The translations under genes were made by a program, and so were the position numbers. From an uncultured Fibrobacter sp. (GTDB lineage: Bacteria; Fibrobacterota; Fibrobacteria; Fibrobacterales; Fibrobacteraceae): DNA of 47,667 nucleotides. Position 1 is the first letter of the stretch. Each line of letters begins with the position of its first letter. A model generated the notes under the pieces. That model did no database searches. It worked only from the letters and a program-made list of their open reading frames with translations, and was not told the DNA's origin. The DNA is taken from the NCBI GenBank assembly GCA_946414025.1, contig CAMKMX010000023.1, positions 1 through 47,667 of the forward strand, in the 5' to 3' direction. Shown here in pieces: positions 1 to 8,235 of the stretch.

Positions 1-583
1 TCAATTCCGCATCGTCGATGGCGTGTCCCACATCCAAGAATTCCACCTTGAAAGGAAATCCGATGTCGTGGTAATATTCGGGATAGTTCGGAAACCGCGT
101 TTCGCTGAGCGGATCCCAGCCATCCTCTCCGTTATAGACGATGAACGCCACCACGGGCACGTCCTTTCCGCGCTCCAGGAACAGGTGGTGATAATACTCC
201 GAAATCTGGAGAAATACATTGTCCCTGTTGGTGGACTTGTGCTCGGCGATGATTCCCACATAGAGCCCGGTGACGCCGCCGTCCTTGAGATTCGCCTCGA
301 AAACGAGGTCCGCGGAGCCTGCATGCTTGTCACTGGAAAGGTTTTCGCTCGATCCGCGCAAGCTTGCAAGGTCGATGGTGTCTAGGAACGCCTTGAGCGA
401 GGGATTGTGACGCGAAAACAGCGTCAGGAGTTCCACCATGCGGGAGGGTTTTGCAAAGGCGAACCTGAAATATCTGTCGTGAACGAAATTGCTCTTGTCA
501 TCTTTCACGGAGTCCACAATCACGTTGAATTCGTGAGCGATATCGCGAATATCCGACTCTACAAAGTTTTCTTTTTCTGTCAT
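1..583 (-). CDS. Rpn-family PD-(D/E)XK nuclease/putative transposase, 3' part cut by the window edge
   Basis: The minus frame from the ATG at 583-581 stays open to the left edge, giving 194 residues without a stop. Visible motifs fit the Rpn/YhgA-like nuclease fold: an acidic residue at D92 (SADLVFEA), then a beta strand ending in E114-x-K116 (GIIAEHKS) and Q126 in the following helix. Family knowledge: Rpn proteins are DNA endonucleases that promote recombination and are often multi-copy. The C-terminus lies outside the window. The product resembles the gene at 22466 more than its neighbour at 973, yet it shares its upstream region with that neighbour. Cellular role is inference; the family call is fairly safe. 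Confidence 0.8.
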   Translation of the reverse strand, partial: MTEKENFVESDIRDIAHEFNVIVDSVKDDKSNFVHDRYFRFAFAKPSRMVELLTLFSRHNPSLKAFLDTIDLASLRGSSENLSSDKHAGSADLVFEANLKDGGVTGLYVGIIAEHKSTNRDNVFLQISEYYHHLFLERGKDVPVVAFIVYNGEDGWDPLSETRFPNYPEYYHDIGFPFKVEFLDVGHAIDDAEL

Positions 584-918
584 TTTAATCCATTAACTGC
601 GGGAACGCGCCCGTGTCGCGGACAGGGAAGGGACCCGTCTGCTATATAGACGTTTTTTTGAGGCGAAATATGCCTGAAAAATTTGTTTACAGTGCGGATT
701 TTACAAGTGGTAGCGGATCCTCGCCGGAGCCTGCCCTGAGCAAGGCCGAATGGGCGAGGATGACAAGGAAGGCTTTCGTCATGTTCGCGTAGGCGAACAT
801 CCGCTGGAGGAATGTACACGGATCCTCGCCTCCGCGAGGATGACGAGGGGAGATCCTCGCCGGAGCCTGCCCTGAGCCTGTCGAATGGGCGAGGATGACA
901 GCGGGAGGGGCGGCGGAC
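584..918. repeat. Repeat-rich upstream region of the first Rpn gene
   Basis: There is no gene in this gap. The first ~120 nt next to the start codon (584-705) closely resemble 1915-2035, including a shared GAGGCGAAATATGCC block. Further out, 770-835 repeats at 2076-2140 and contains a perfect hairpin, ATGTTCGC-GTAG-GCGAACAT, at 781-800. Short modules of the GGATCCTCGCC...GGCGAGGATGAC type (about 714-765, 830-850, 855-900) are dispersed intergenic repeats seen elsewhere in the window. Promoter elements could not be assigned with confidence. Confidence 0.7.
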
Positions 919-946
919 AAAAAAGCCCGCTCATTATGAACGGGCT
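919..946 (-). terminator. Rho-independent terminator of the second Rpn gene
   Basis: On the minus strand a 10-bp stem (arms 937-946 and 924-933, one G-U pair, 3-nt loop) is followed by six T. It lies 27 nt beyond the stop codon of the gene at 973-1914. Confidence 0.8.
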
Positions 947-972
947 GCTTTGAGAAATATTTGACCTACGAG

Positions 973-1914
973 TTACGTCTCTGGCGATTCGATTTCCTTC
1001 TTGAGTTCGAGGATGGTTGACTGGGGAAGTTCCGTAAGATCAGCGATTTCTTCAATAGGCTTACTCATCGCGAGCATTTTCCTCGCGATTTCCTTCTTCG
1101 CTTTCCGGGCCGCACCGTATTCCCAGTACGACTTGTCGATGTCTTTCATGATGTTGCTGAGCATATATCCTGCACTAAAATTACACAATTTCACCTCGTT
1201 TTGCAATACCCTGAACACGGGATCGCCCGCGAATTCGCTGAAATCGGCTTCTTTATTGAGGGTGTCGATGGCGCGGAGCCACTGGGCGATGCGGCTGCGG
1301 TCGCCCGCGAACTGTTCGGCGTGCCTCAGGAACTTGTTCACCTCGACGAGCGTCACCGTCTGCCGTTCGAAATAGACGCGCTGCTCCTGGTTGCGCAGCT
1401 GCACCGTGTGGAGGTAGTTCGGCGAACCCTTGAAGGCATCGAAGAACTGGAAACTCACCACGTGGAGGTTCTCGAGCGGGGTGAAGTCGCCCGGCTTTTC
1501 CATACTGCCCGTAAGGCGCGCCACGTAGAGGACCAGGCGGTCGCTGTACAGCGAATCGTTGTTCTCGTGCTGGACCTCGATGGAAATGCGGTCGCGGGGC
1601 ACGCCGTTTCCGCGGTCGTTGGTCAAGAGCAGGTCGGGTTCGACGCTGCGGTATCCCAGTTCGCCTGGTACATACGGATTCACAAGTTGCGGGTTCTCGA
1701 TGCGGTCTGAGCCCACGAGGTTTAGCGCCGCGTTGATGAGGTCGGTGGTGAGCGTCAGGTTCTTCTCGCTAGCGAGAATCTTCTTGATGCATCCGTCGTT
1801 GTAGAAATAGACGTTCCGGTGCTCGTGTTCCTTGACGATTGCATCGACGTCCTGCCCGTTGTCGTTTGCGGTCTTGAGTTGCTTGAGAAAGTTTGCGAAT
1901 TCTTCTCTTGTCAT
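973..1914 (-). CDS. Rpn-family PD-(D/E)XK nuclease/putative transposase
   Basis: A 313-residue protein. The nuclease core is visible as D94 (VEPDLLL) and the strand ISIEVQ with E113-x-Q115, the variant PD-(D/E)XK signature of the PDDEXK transposase/Rpn group. The C-terminus (about 275-305) is charged and helical, with a stretch that reads like a small helix-turn-helix (KPIEEIADLTELPQSTI), as is common in this family. The start is the ATG at 1914-1912. It is followed by its own terminator at 919-946, so it is a single-gene unit. No transposon ends were seen. Role in recombination is inferred from the family. Confidence 0.82.
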   Translation of the reverse strand: MTREEFANFLKQLKTANDNGQDVDAIVKEHEHRNVYFYNDGCIKKILASEKNLTLTTDLINAALNLVGSDRIENPQLVNPYVPGELGYRSVEPDLLLTNDRGNGVPRDRISIEVQHENNDSLYSDRLVLYVARLTGSMEKPGDFTPLENLHVVSFQFFDAFKGSPNYLHTVQLRNQEQRVYFERQTVTLVEVNKFLRHAEQFAGDRSRIAQWLRAIDTLNKEADFSEFAGDPVFRVLQNEVKLCNFSAGYMLSNIMKDIDKSYWEYGAARKAKKEIARKMLAMSKPIEEIADLTELPQSTILELKKEIESPET

Positions 1915-2285
1915 TTTTATTCCGTTAAATGCGGGAATGCGCCCGTATCGCAGATAGGAAGGGCCCCATCTATGTATAAGACGCTTTTTTGAGGCGAAAT
2001 ATGCCTGAAAATTTTGTTTACAGTGAGGATTTTACAGATGAAAGGGGATGCCCGACCAAGTCGGGGATGACGAAGAAGGCTTTCGTCATGTTCGCGTAGG
2101 CGAACATCCGCTGGAGGGATGTACACGGATCTCGCCGGAGCCTACCCTGAGCCTGTCGAATGGGCGAGGATGACAAGGAAGGAGCGCGGGGATGACAAAG
2201 GAGAAGCGAGGATGACGAAAAAAAAGGAGAAGCAAAAATGACGACGAAAAAATGTAAAAGGCACCTCACGGGGCTTTTTTTTTGC
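1915..2285. repeat. Repeat-rich upstream region of the second Rpn gene
   Basis: 1915-2035 mirrors the region directly upstream of the first Rpn gene (584-705). 2076-2140 repeats 770-835, including the hairpin ATGTTCGC-GTAG-GCGAACAT at 2088-2107. Short GGATGAC-type extragenic repeats occupy 2044-2070 and 2130-2220. The end (2255-2285) runs into a T-rich tract after a weak hairpin. No coding potential was seen. Confidence 0.65.
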
Positions 2286-2379
2286 ATATTTTGTTCAAAA
2301 AAGACTTATTTGCGGGCATCCCGAAAGAAATAAAACGGCATGACGAATTATATATTTAATCCTGTAAGAAGAATGTAAA

Positions 2380-2730
2380 ATGGCTGTTTTGCAACAAAAG
2401 ACAATCTTGATTGTTGATGACGATTCGATGTCCAGAAAACTGGCCGAAATGGGCGGCATCGAGACCCTTGAAAAAATCAGGGCCGACAAGTCCATCGCCG
2501 AAACAAAGGTCATCTTTTTAACAGCAAACGACTTCAGCAGGTACGAAGACGTATCCAAACGGCTGGGCGTTCTGGACTTTATATCAAAGCCAATGTACGG
2601 TCCAGAAACCCTGGAGCGTATTAGAAAGACCTTCGCCAAAGAAGATGCCAACACCAAGGACACCGTACAGCAAGGAAATCGCCCTCCGTGCCGGAAAATC
2701 CATAGAGTATCAAGACGAAATCTATTTTGA
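2380..2730 (+). pseudogene. Receiver (CheY-like) domain with internal deletion, likely decayed response regulator
   Basis: The first 18 residues are a canonical receiver start (ILIVDDD acidic pocket). The text then jumps from SRKLAEM directly to GGIETLEKIR, which normally follows beta-3. About 40 residues, including the phosphoacceptor Asp, are therefore absent, while the later Thr (FLTA) and Lys (SKP) motifs remain. The last ~25 residues look out of frame. In another frame, 2661-2737 encodes a plausible tail ending GKSIEYQDEIYFEK, and 2751-2795 encodes MDEYAALMAALKTR in the third frame. It cannot be phosphorylated in the normal way. I infer a pseudogene; a short adaptor protein is the alternative. 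Confidence 0.6.
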
Positions 2731-2799
2731 AAAGTAATCATAAACAGTTTATGGATGAATATGCCGCACTGATGGCTGCGCTAAAGACGAGGTAAACCG

Positions 2800-3612
2800 A
2801 TGGAACAAAAACTTGTACATACCGTCTGCACCGACGGATTCGAAATGGAATACGCCCAGTTCGGAACTGGCCCTCGCCCACTGGTGGTCATTCCGGGTCT
2901 TGCCATCAGGAGCGTCATGAAATCTGCAGACGCCCTGCAAGTGCCCTTCAAGATGTTCACCGAAGGCTACACGCTTTACTTTTTCGACCGGCGCAAGGAC
3001 GTCGCCCCCGGCTACTCCGTAGAGGACATGGCCCGGGACCAGGCTCTTGCCCTCCGAGCCCTCGGCCTGAAGGACGTGGCCCTTTACGGAGTGTCCCAGG
3101 GAGGCATGGTGGCCCAGCATTTGGCGGCAAATTACCCGGAACTGGTCTGGAAACTCGTACTCGGCTGTTCCACCTCCAAGGCAGAACCCCAGCAGCTCAA
3201 GGTAATCGGCGAATGGACTAGGCTTGCCAGGGCCCACGATGGCGACGGTCTCGTGAAAGCCTTTATCCGGGACTGCTTCTCGGAACCTTTCGCCAAACGT
3301 TACGGCAAGGCTCTCCAGGTCATGTACAAGGACGTCTCTGCCGAAGAGATGGAGCGCTTTGCCGTTTTCTCCGACGCCTGCGATTTTGTGGACACCCGTA
3401 ACGGACTGGAAAACATCAAGTGCCCCACCCTCGTTCTAGCCGCAAGCAAGGACCAGGTGGTCACCCCCGAAGCTTCCCAAAAAATCTACGACAGGCTAAA
3501 GGCCACAGGAACCCCCTGCGAATTGCAGATGTACGATGGTTACGGCCACGCCGTATTCGACGAACTGCCCGAATTCAAGACAAAAATCCTCGAATTCTTG
3601 TCCGCTCCCTAA
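2800..3612 (+). CDS. Alpha/beta hydrolase
   Basis: A 270-residue cytoplasmic protein of usual length for the fold. The catalytic triad is visible: nucleophile elbow GVSQGG with Ser99, acid Asp218 (AASKDQVVTPEA) and His250 (YGHAVFDE). The N-terminal strand GPRPLVVIPGLA supplies the oxyanion-hole region. The substrate cannot be read from sequence; esterase, lipase or C-C hydrolase are all possible. The stop is only 9 nt before the acyltransferase start, so the two are probably one transcript. The ATG at 2800 was chosen; the spacer upstream carries remnants of another frame and only a weak ribosome-binding site (GACGAGG). Confidence 0.85.
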   Translation: MEQKLVHTVCTDGFEMEYAQFGTGPRPLVVIPGLAIRSVMKSADALQVPFKMFTEGYTLYFFDRRKDVAPGYSVEDMARDQALALRALGLKDVALYGVSQGGMVAQHLAANYPELVWKLVLGCSTSKAEPQQLKVIGEWTRLARAHDGDGLVKAFIRDCFSEPFAKRYGKALQVMYKDVSAEEMERFAVFSDACDFVDTRNGLENIKCPTLVLAASKDQVVTPEASQKIYDRLKATGTPCELQMYDGYGHAVFDELPEFKTKILEFLSAP

Positions 3613-3621
3613 AAAAATCAA

Positions 3622-4659
3622 ATGCCCTCCGCCCTACCTACCGAAAAGCCCCGCTATGCTTTTGTGGACCTTGCCAAAGGTCTCTGCATTATGCTGGTGG
3701 TATGGCACCATGTGGCAAGCACCTGGGGGCTGGACACCTACCCGCTGAAGCTTCCCCTTTCCACCTTCCGCATGCCCCTGTACTTTTTTCTTTCGGGGCT
3801 GTTCTTCAAGAGCTACGCCGGATTCTTCGACTTTTGCCTGCGGAAAGTCAACAAGCTGCTGATCCCCTTCACTTTCTTTTTCATTACCACCTCCTGCATT
3901 TTGCCATTCATCCTCGCCCACTTCCACCTGCGGCCAAGCCCCGGCTGTAGCGTGTGGTATTCCTTCATTTGGCAGGAATATTTCCCCAACTTTCCCATCT
4001 GGTTCTTGCTGGGGCTTTTCTGGACCAACCTGATTTTCTACGGAATTTACCTCGCGGCAAAGAAGCTCCCGCAACGCTTTTCCAATGCAGCGCTTGTGGC
4101 CCTGTCTCTGGGCGTTGGCGGCCTGGGATTTTTCCTCGGGCGGAAAAGCATCAACCTGCCCATGTTCATGGACACCGCCATGACGGCCATTCCCTATTTC
4201 TGTGCCGGACATTTCGCCTTCCGCTATACGGCACTACTGAAACCGAACAAGTTGGACAAGCTGAACATTCCCTTGGCCCTCCTGGGCTTTGGCCTGGTGT
4301 ACCTCCTGTCGGACTCCACGGTAAGCTATGTGCAAAACCATTTCCAGCTGCCCTTCTGGAGCACCTACCTTTGCGGGCTATCCGGAGCAACCGGCATACT
4401 CCTTTTGTCCAAGACCATCAAGAAGATTCCCCTGGTGTCTTACTTTGGGCGATACTCCATCATGATTCTTGTGACCCACGGCTGGGTGCAGTGGGCCATC
4501 ATCAGGATTCTGCGGGAATTTCACATCCACTGGTCAAAGAACGCAAGCCTCGCCTTTGTCTTCGTGGTCACCATGCTTTTATACTTGGGAATTATCCCCT
4601 TCATGAAGCGATTCATGCCCCATGTGACCGCCCAGAAGGACGCGATTAAGCGGGAATAA
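3622..4659 (+). CDS. Acyltransferase family 3 (OafA-type) integral membrane protein
   Basis: A 345-residue polytopic protein. The N-terminus FVDLAKGLCIMLVVWHHVAS carries the family's conserved His pair (H29-H30), and the next segment, RMPLYFFLSGLFF, is also typical. About ten hydrophobic segments follow. Family proteins transfer acetyl or other acyl groups to exported or surface carbohydrates at the membrane. It lies 9 nt after the hydrolase gene, so it is probably co-transcribed, and the pair may act on the same acylated compound (inference). No glycan cluster surrounds it, so the acceptor is unknown. Confidence 0.82.
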   Translation: MPSALPTEKPRYAFVDLAKGLCIMLVVWHHVASTWGLDTYPLKLPLSTFRMPLYFFLSGLFFKSYAGFFDFCLRKVNKLLIPFTFFFITTSCILPFILAHFHLRPSPGCSVWYSFIWQEYFPNFPIWFLLGLFWTNLIFYGIYLAAKKLPQRFSNAALVALSLGVGGLGFFLGRKSINLPMFMDTAMTAIPYFCAGHFAFRYTALLKPNKLDKLNIPLALLGFGLVYLLSDSTVSYVQNHFQLPFWSTYLCGLSGATGILLLSKTIKKIPLVSYFGRYSIMILVTHGWVQWAIIRILREFHIHWSKNASLAFVFVVTMLLYLGIIPFMKRFMPHVTAQKDAIKRE

Positions 4660-4682
4660 AAAAACGAAAAGCCCTTTTTACT

Positions 4683-5303
4683 TTATTGTGCAAGGGAATA
4701 GATAGCCACACATATTCCCGCGAAATCCAAGGTGAAACCACCCCTGGCTTCGTAGGCCGCGCCACCCCATAAGAAAGGCAACTTGGTTTCCAAAAGCTTA
4801 TCCTTGGTTATCTGAAACCAGTCTTCTGATTCCGTATAGCAGTAATACAGATACTTGTCTAGTTGTAAATCATCAACACCGAGAGCCAGTTGACCGACTT
4901 CATCGAATCCTTCTGGCTCAGCATTGTCCTCCAATTGAACTTTCAAGTCTTCTAATTCTGAAACAACGGATGCCGAAACATCTACAAGGTAATCTTCTGT
5001 TATAACGGCAAAGCCTCGTTCATCCACTTGAATTTTTGATTCAGAGAAATCAACTTCTATCATCGAGGAACTTGACGACACTTCAGAAGCACTACTTGCA
5101 GTAGCTGAACTGCTACTACCACCTGACGGTGTTTTCTCGGAAGATGTCGGTCCGTTATAGCTTTTTCCGGGATGGTACCCAAGAACGGCATCAAGGCCAC
5201 CATTGTCACTGGCGTCGGTAGAGGAAACCGTTTCGCCACAAGCAACAAAGCCTACGGTCAAAAAGGCGCTTAGCAAAAATCCGCAAATTTTAGACACCCG
5301 CAT
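4683..5303 (-). CDS. Small lipoprotein with Ser-rich linker
   Basis: A 206-residue protein with a signal peptide ending in FVACGE, a lipobox with the lipidated Cys at position 22. Residues ~58-81 form a Ser/Thr/Ala-rich linker (SSSSATASSASEVSSSSS), typical of Fibrobacter secreted and outer-membrane lipoproteins. The C-terminal ~125 residues are acidic and match no domain I recognise. A good ribosome-binding site (GGGAGAGG, about 5310-5318) precedes the ATG at 5303. It lies downstream of polA on the same strand, 73 nt away, and may have its own promoter. Function unknown. Confidence 0.75.
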   Translation of the reverse strand: MRVSKICGFLLSAFLTVGFVACGETVSSTDASDNGGLDAVLGYHPGKSYNGPTSSEKTPSGGSSSSATASSASEVSSSSSMIEVDFSESKIQVDERGFAVITEDYLVDVSASVVSELEDLKVQLEDNAEPEGFDEVGQLALGVDDLQLDKYLYYCYTESEDWFQITKDKLLETKLPFLWGGAAYEARGGFTLDFAGICVAIYSLAQ

Positions 5304-5376
5304 AATAAACCTCTCCCTTTAAAAATACAATAATGTTTGCAATTGTAAGCCGGGCAAAAGCCATTCCCGCACCTTT

Positions 5377-8199
5377 TTAATGCGCTTCAAGCCAATTTTT
5401 CCCATAGCCGACGCTGGCAACCAGCGGCACTTTCAGCTCCATCGCCCCTTCCATTTCGGCCTTGACCATGGCAGAAAGCTCTTCTAACCGGTCCTTGGGG
5501 CACTCGAAAACCAGTTCGTCGTGGACCTGAAGCATCATCTTGAGGGGCAGATCTTCCCGGTTGATACGCTCCTGAATGCGGATCATGGCAATCTTGATGA
5601 GGTCGGCGGCACTACCCTGCACCGGGGTGTTTACCGCCATGCGTTCCGCCATCTGGGATTCCATGCGGTCAGAACTGTCGATACCTGCAATGTAACGGCG
5701 GCGACCAGAAAGGGTTTCTACGTAGCCGTTCTTGTGGGCGTAGGCCTTGGTGTCGTCGATAAACTTTTGCACTCCCTGATACATGCCGAAATACCCGGTG
5801 ATAAAATCCCTGGCCTGGGCCATGGGGATTTTCAAGTCCCGAGACAGGCGGAAGGCCGTCATGCCGTAGAGGATGCCAAAATTCACCACCTTGGCGTCAC
5901 GACGCATGTCTGCGGTGACGGCATCCAATTCCACCCCGTAAATTGCGGCGGCCGTGCGGGCGTGAATATCGATTCCTTCCTTGTAACTTTCGATAAGGGC
6001 GGGGTCGCCGCTCAGGTGGGCCAACATGCGGAGCTCAATCTGGGAGTAGTCCACCGCCAAGATGACATTGTCCGGGTTCTCGGGAACGAATGCGGCACGA
6101 ATCTTTTTGCCCAAGTCGCTACGGACCGGGATGTTCTGCAAGTTGGGGTCTCGGCTGGAAAGGCGACCCGTAGCCGTACCCCACTGGATAAAGCTGGTGT
6201 GAATCCGTTTTGTTTTCGGGTTCACCAGAGTCGGGAGCACCGACACGTAGGTGCTCTGCATCTTCTTGAGTTCGCGGTACTCTATGATGGCAAAAACGAT
6301 GGGGTGCGGCGCACTGACGGAAAGTTCCTCCAGCACGGCGGCGTCGGTACTGCGCTTCTTGATTTCGGGAAGCCCCAGCGTATCGAACAGCACCTCGCCC
6401 AACTGCTTGGGGCTGCCGATGTTGAATTCCAGCCCCGCCATGTCGCAGATTTCTTTTTCCAGTTTTTCAATGCGACCGGCAAGCTCCACTTCCAGGTTCT
6501 TGAGGACAGCCGTATCCACGTAGGCACCAACGCCTTCCATCTGGTACAGCACCTTGAGCAAGGGCATTTCCTGGCTGTAGAAAAACTTCTCGTAGTCCAT
6601 CTTCTGGAGCTCTTGCAGCAGAGGCCTCCAGAGGCGGAGCGTATAGACCGCATCTTCGGCGCCGTATTCGGCAGCATCCTTCACGGGAACACGGTTGAAG
6701 GTAATCTGATTCTTGCCCCGCCCGATGAGATTTTCTATGGGAATCATCTCGTGGTTCAGGCGCTGCATCACCTGGTTGTCCAGCCCGAGGCCCGTCTGAC
6801 CCGGCGAAAGCATCCAGGCGGCAATGAGGGTATCTACGATTCTTGCCTTTTCAATCTGCGGAATGGAAAGCCCGAAGGCACGGGAAAGCACATGCAAGTC
6901 GAACTTGGCGTTGTGAAAAACGAAAGTGCGGCGATGCTTGCCGTCAACGACCTCGCAAGATTCATCCCAAAAGGTCAGGAACCATTCCTTTACGGCAGTA
7001 CTATCGAAATTGCCTACGGGGAACCCGATGTCGTCGGTATGGGCAAGAGGAACGTAGTAGCCCTTGGGAACGGAGCCGTCTTCGCTTGCGGCGGCAAGGC
7101 ACAGTCCCACCAGATTGCAAGCCATAGAATCCAGGCCGTCGGTTTCCGTATCCACGCCAATTTCTGTAGCCGCCGCAAATTCAGCCTTCATCTGTTGGAA
7201 TTTTTCCGCAGAATCAACGCAGATGTAAGTTGGGAGAACGTCTTCGGCAGCGGCGGCGCGGCCACTCTCCGGAAACTCGCCCTGCTGATTGTCGCCATCG
7301 TGCACGAACCCCGCCTTGCCGGGAACTTTTTCCAGCAGGCGCAGCAGGCTGTTGATTTCGTGTTCCTTGAAAATCTCCGCCAGAGTATCCACATGGATTC
7401 CGTTGTACTCCAGGGCAGAAAGGCTCCCGCTAAAGGCACGCTTGGTCTGGAGCGTCACCAGCTCGCGACTCAGGAAAGCCTTTTCCCGATTCTGCTCCAA
7501 GTTGTCGTGAAGCCCCTTCTTGGTGACTTTGTCCAGATTGGCGTACAGGTTGTCCATATCGCCGAAATCGTTCAGCAGCTGTATGGCAGTCTTGGGGCCA
7601 ACCTTCGGGACGCCGGGAACGTTATCACTAGCGTCGCCCATAAGCGCCAGGTAATCCCGAATCTTTTCTGGCGGGAGTCCGTATTTTTCTACCACCTGGT
7701 CAGGGCCAAAATCAATGCCGTCGGCACCCTTGGTCAGGTGGAACAGGTGAATCTTGTCGGACACAATCTGGGACATGTCCTTGTCCTTGGAAAGAATCAC
7801 CACATGGTCAAAGCCTGCCTCTACCGCAGCGGTGGCCACGCTGGCCATCACGTCGTCGGCCTCATAACCCGGCTCCGAAAGTAGCGGAATTCCGCTGGCC
7901 TCCATGCTCTCTCCCAGAAGAGGCATCTGGGCGGCCATTTCTTCGGGCATGGGCCCGCGATTGGCCTTGTAGTCCGGGTAAAGATCGTGGCGGAAAGTCT
8001 TGGTGTGAGCCACGTCCCGCGCGATGGCAAAATGGGTTGGCTTGTGCTTTGCCAGAATACGGAGTACCGCTCCCCAGTAGCCGTGCATCATGGAGACGTC
8101 TTCGCCCTTGCTGTTCACCAGCGGGTTCTGGCTATAGGCGTAAAACATGCGGAACGCAAGCGCGTAAGAATCAAGGAGCAGTAAAGTTTTTTCGGACAT
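5377..8199 (-). CDS. polA: DNA polymerase I
   Basis: A 940-residue protein with all three Pol I domains. The N-terminal 5'-3' exonuclease has GYEADD at 111-116, DKDMSQIV at 139-146 and a helix-hairpin-helix at ~189-204. The 3'-5' proofreading exonuclease looks active: D350/E352 (VDTET), N430-D434 and Y512-D516. Polymerase motif A is AVDYSQIE (D717), motif B is RRDAKVVNFGILYG (767-779) and motif C is QVHDE (H893-D894-E895). It fills gaps and removes RNA primers in repair and lagging-strand synthesis. It follows the NAD(P)-binding gene after a 36-nt gap consisting of a 7-nt periodic tract. No clear ribosome-binding site precedes the ATG. Confidence 0.97.
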   Translation of the reverse strand: MSEKTLLLLDSYALAFRMFYAYSQNPLVNSKGEDVSMMHGYWGAVLRILAKHKPTHFAIARDVAHTKTFRHDLYPDYKANRGPMPEEMAAQMPLLGESMEASGIPLLSEPGYEADDVMASVATAAVEAGFDHVVILSKDKDMSQIVSDKIHLFHLTKGADGIDFGPDQVVEKYGLPPEKIRDYLALMGDASDNVPGVPKVGPKTAIQLLNDFGDMDNLYANLDKVTKKGLHDNLEQNREKAFLSRELVTLQTKRAFSGSLSALEYNGIHVDTLAEIFKEHEINSLLRLLEKVPGKAGFVHDGDNQQGEFPESGRAAAAEDVLPTYICVDSAEKFQQMKAEFAAATEIGVDTETDGLDSMACNLVGLCLAAASEDGSVPKGYYVPLAHTDDIGFPVGNFDSTAVKEWFLTFWDESCEVVDGKHRRTFVFHNAKFDLHVLSRAFGLSIPQIEKARIVDTLIAAWMLSPGQTGLGLDNQVMQRLNHEMIPIENLIGRGKNQITFNRVPVKDAAEYGAEDAVYTLRLWRPLLQELQKMDYEKFFYSQEMPLLKVLYQMEGVGAYVDTAVLKNLEVELAGRIEKLEKEICDMAGLEFNIGSPKQLGEVLFDTLGLPEIKKRSTDAAVLEELSVSAPHPIVFAIIEYRELKKMQSTYVSVLPTLVNPKTKRIHTSFIQWGTATGRLSSRDPNLQNIPVRSDLGKKIRAAFVPENPDNVILAVDYSQIELRMLAHLSGDPALIESYKEGIDIHARTAAAIYGVELDAVTADMRRDAKVVNFGILYGMTAFRLSRDLKIPMAQARDFITGYFGMYQGVQKFIDDTKAYAHKNGYVETLSGRRRYIAGIDSSDRMESQMAERMAVNTPVQGSAADLIKIAMIRIQERINREDLPLKMMLQVHDELVFECPKDRLEELSAMVKAEMEGAMELKVPLVASVGYGKNWLEAH

Positions 8200-8207
8200 G
8201 AAAAAAA

Positions 8208-8235
8208 TGTGAAATGTGGAGTGTGGAATGTGAAA
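8208..8235. repeat. Four perfect-length heptads filling the polA upstream gap
   Basis: Reading the plus strand, TGTGAAA, TGTGGAG, TGTGGAA and TGTGAAA follow each other with no extra base. They fill the gap from just past the poly-A next to the polA start up to the first base after the stop codon of the upstream gene. A related tract lies before the MFS gene at 37689-37714. Confidence 0.8.

Noticed and set aside
1..2300. A complete insertion sequence carrying the Rpn genes
   Set aside because: Rpn genes are called transposases by family name, but no terminal inverted repeats or target duplications bracket them here.
5521..7884. Long open frame (about 787 codons) antisense to polA
   Set aside because: It mirrors the codon bias of polA, has no recognisable domain or ribosome-binding site, and polA motifs are intact on the other strand.
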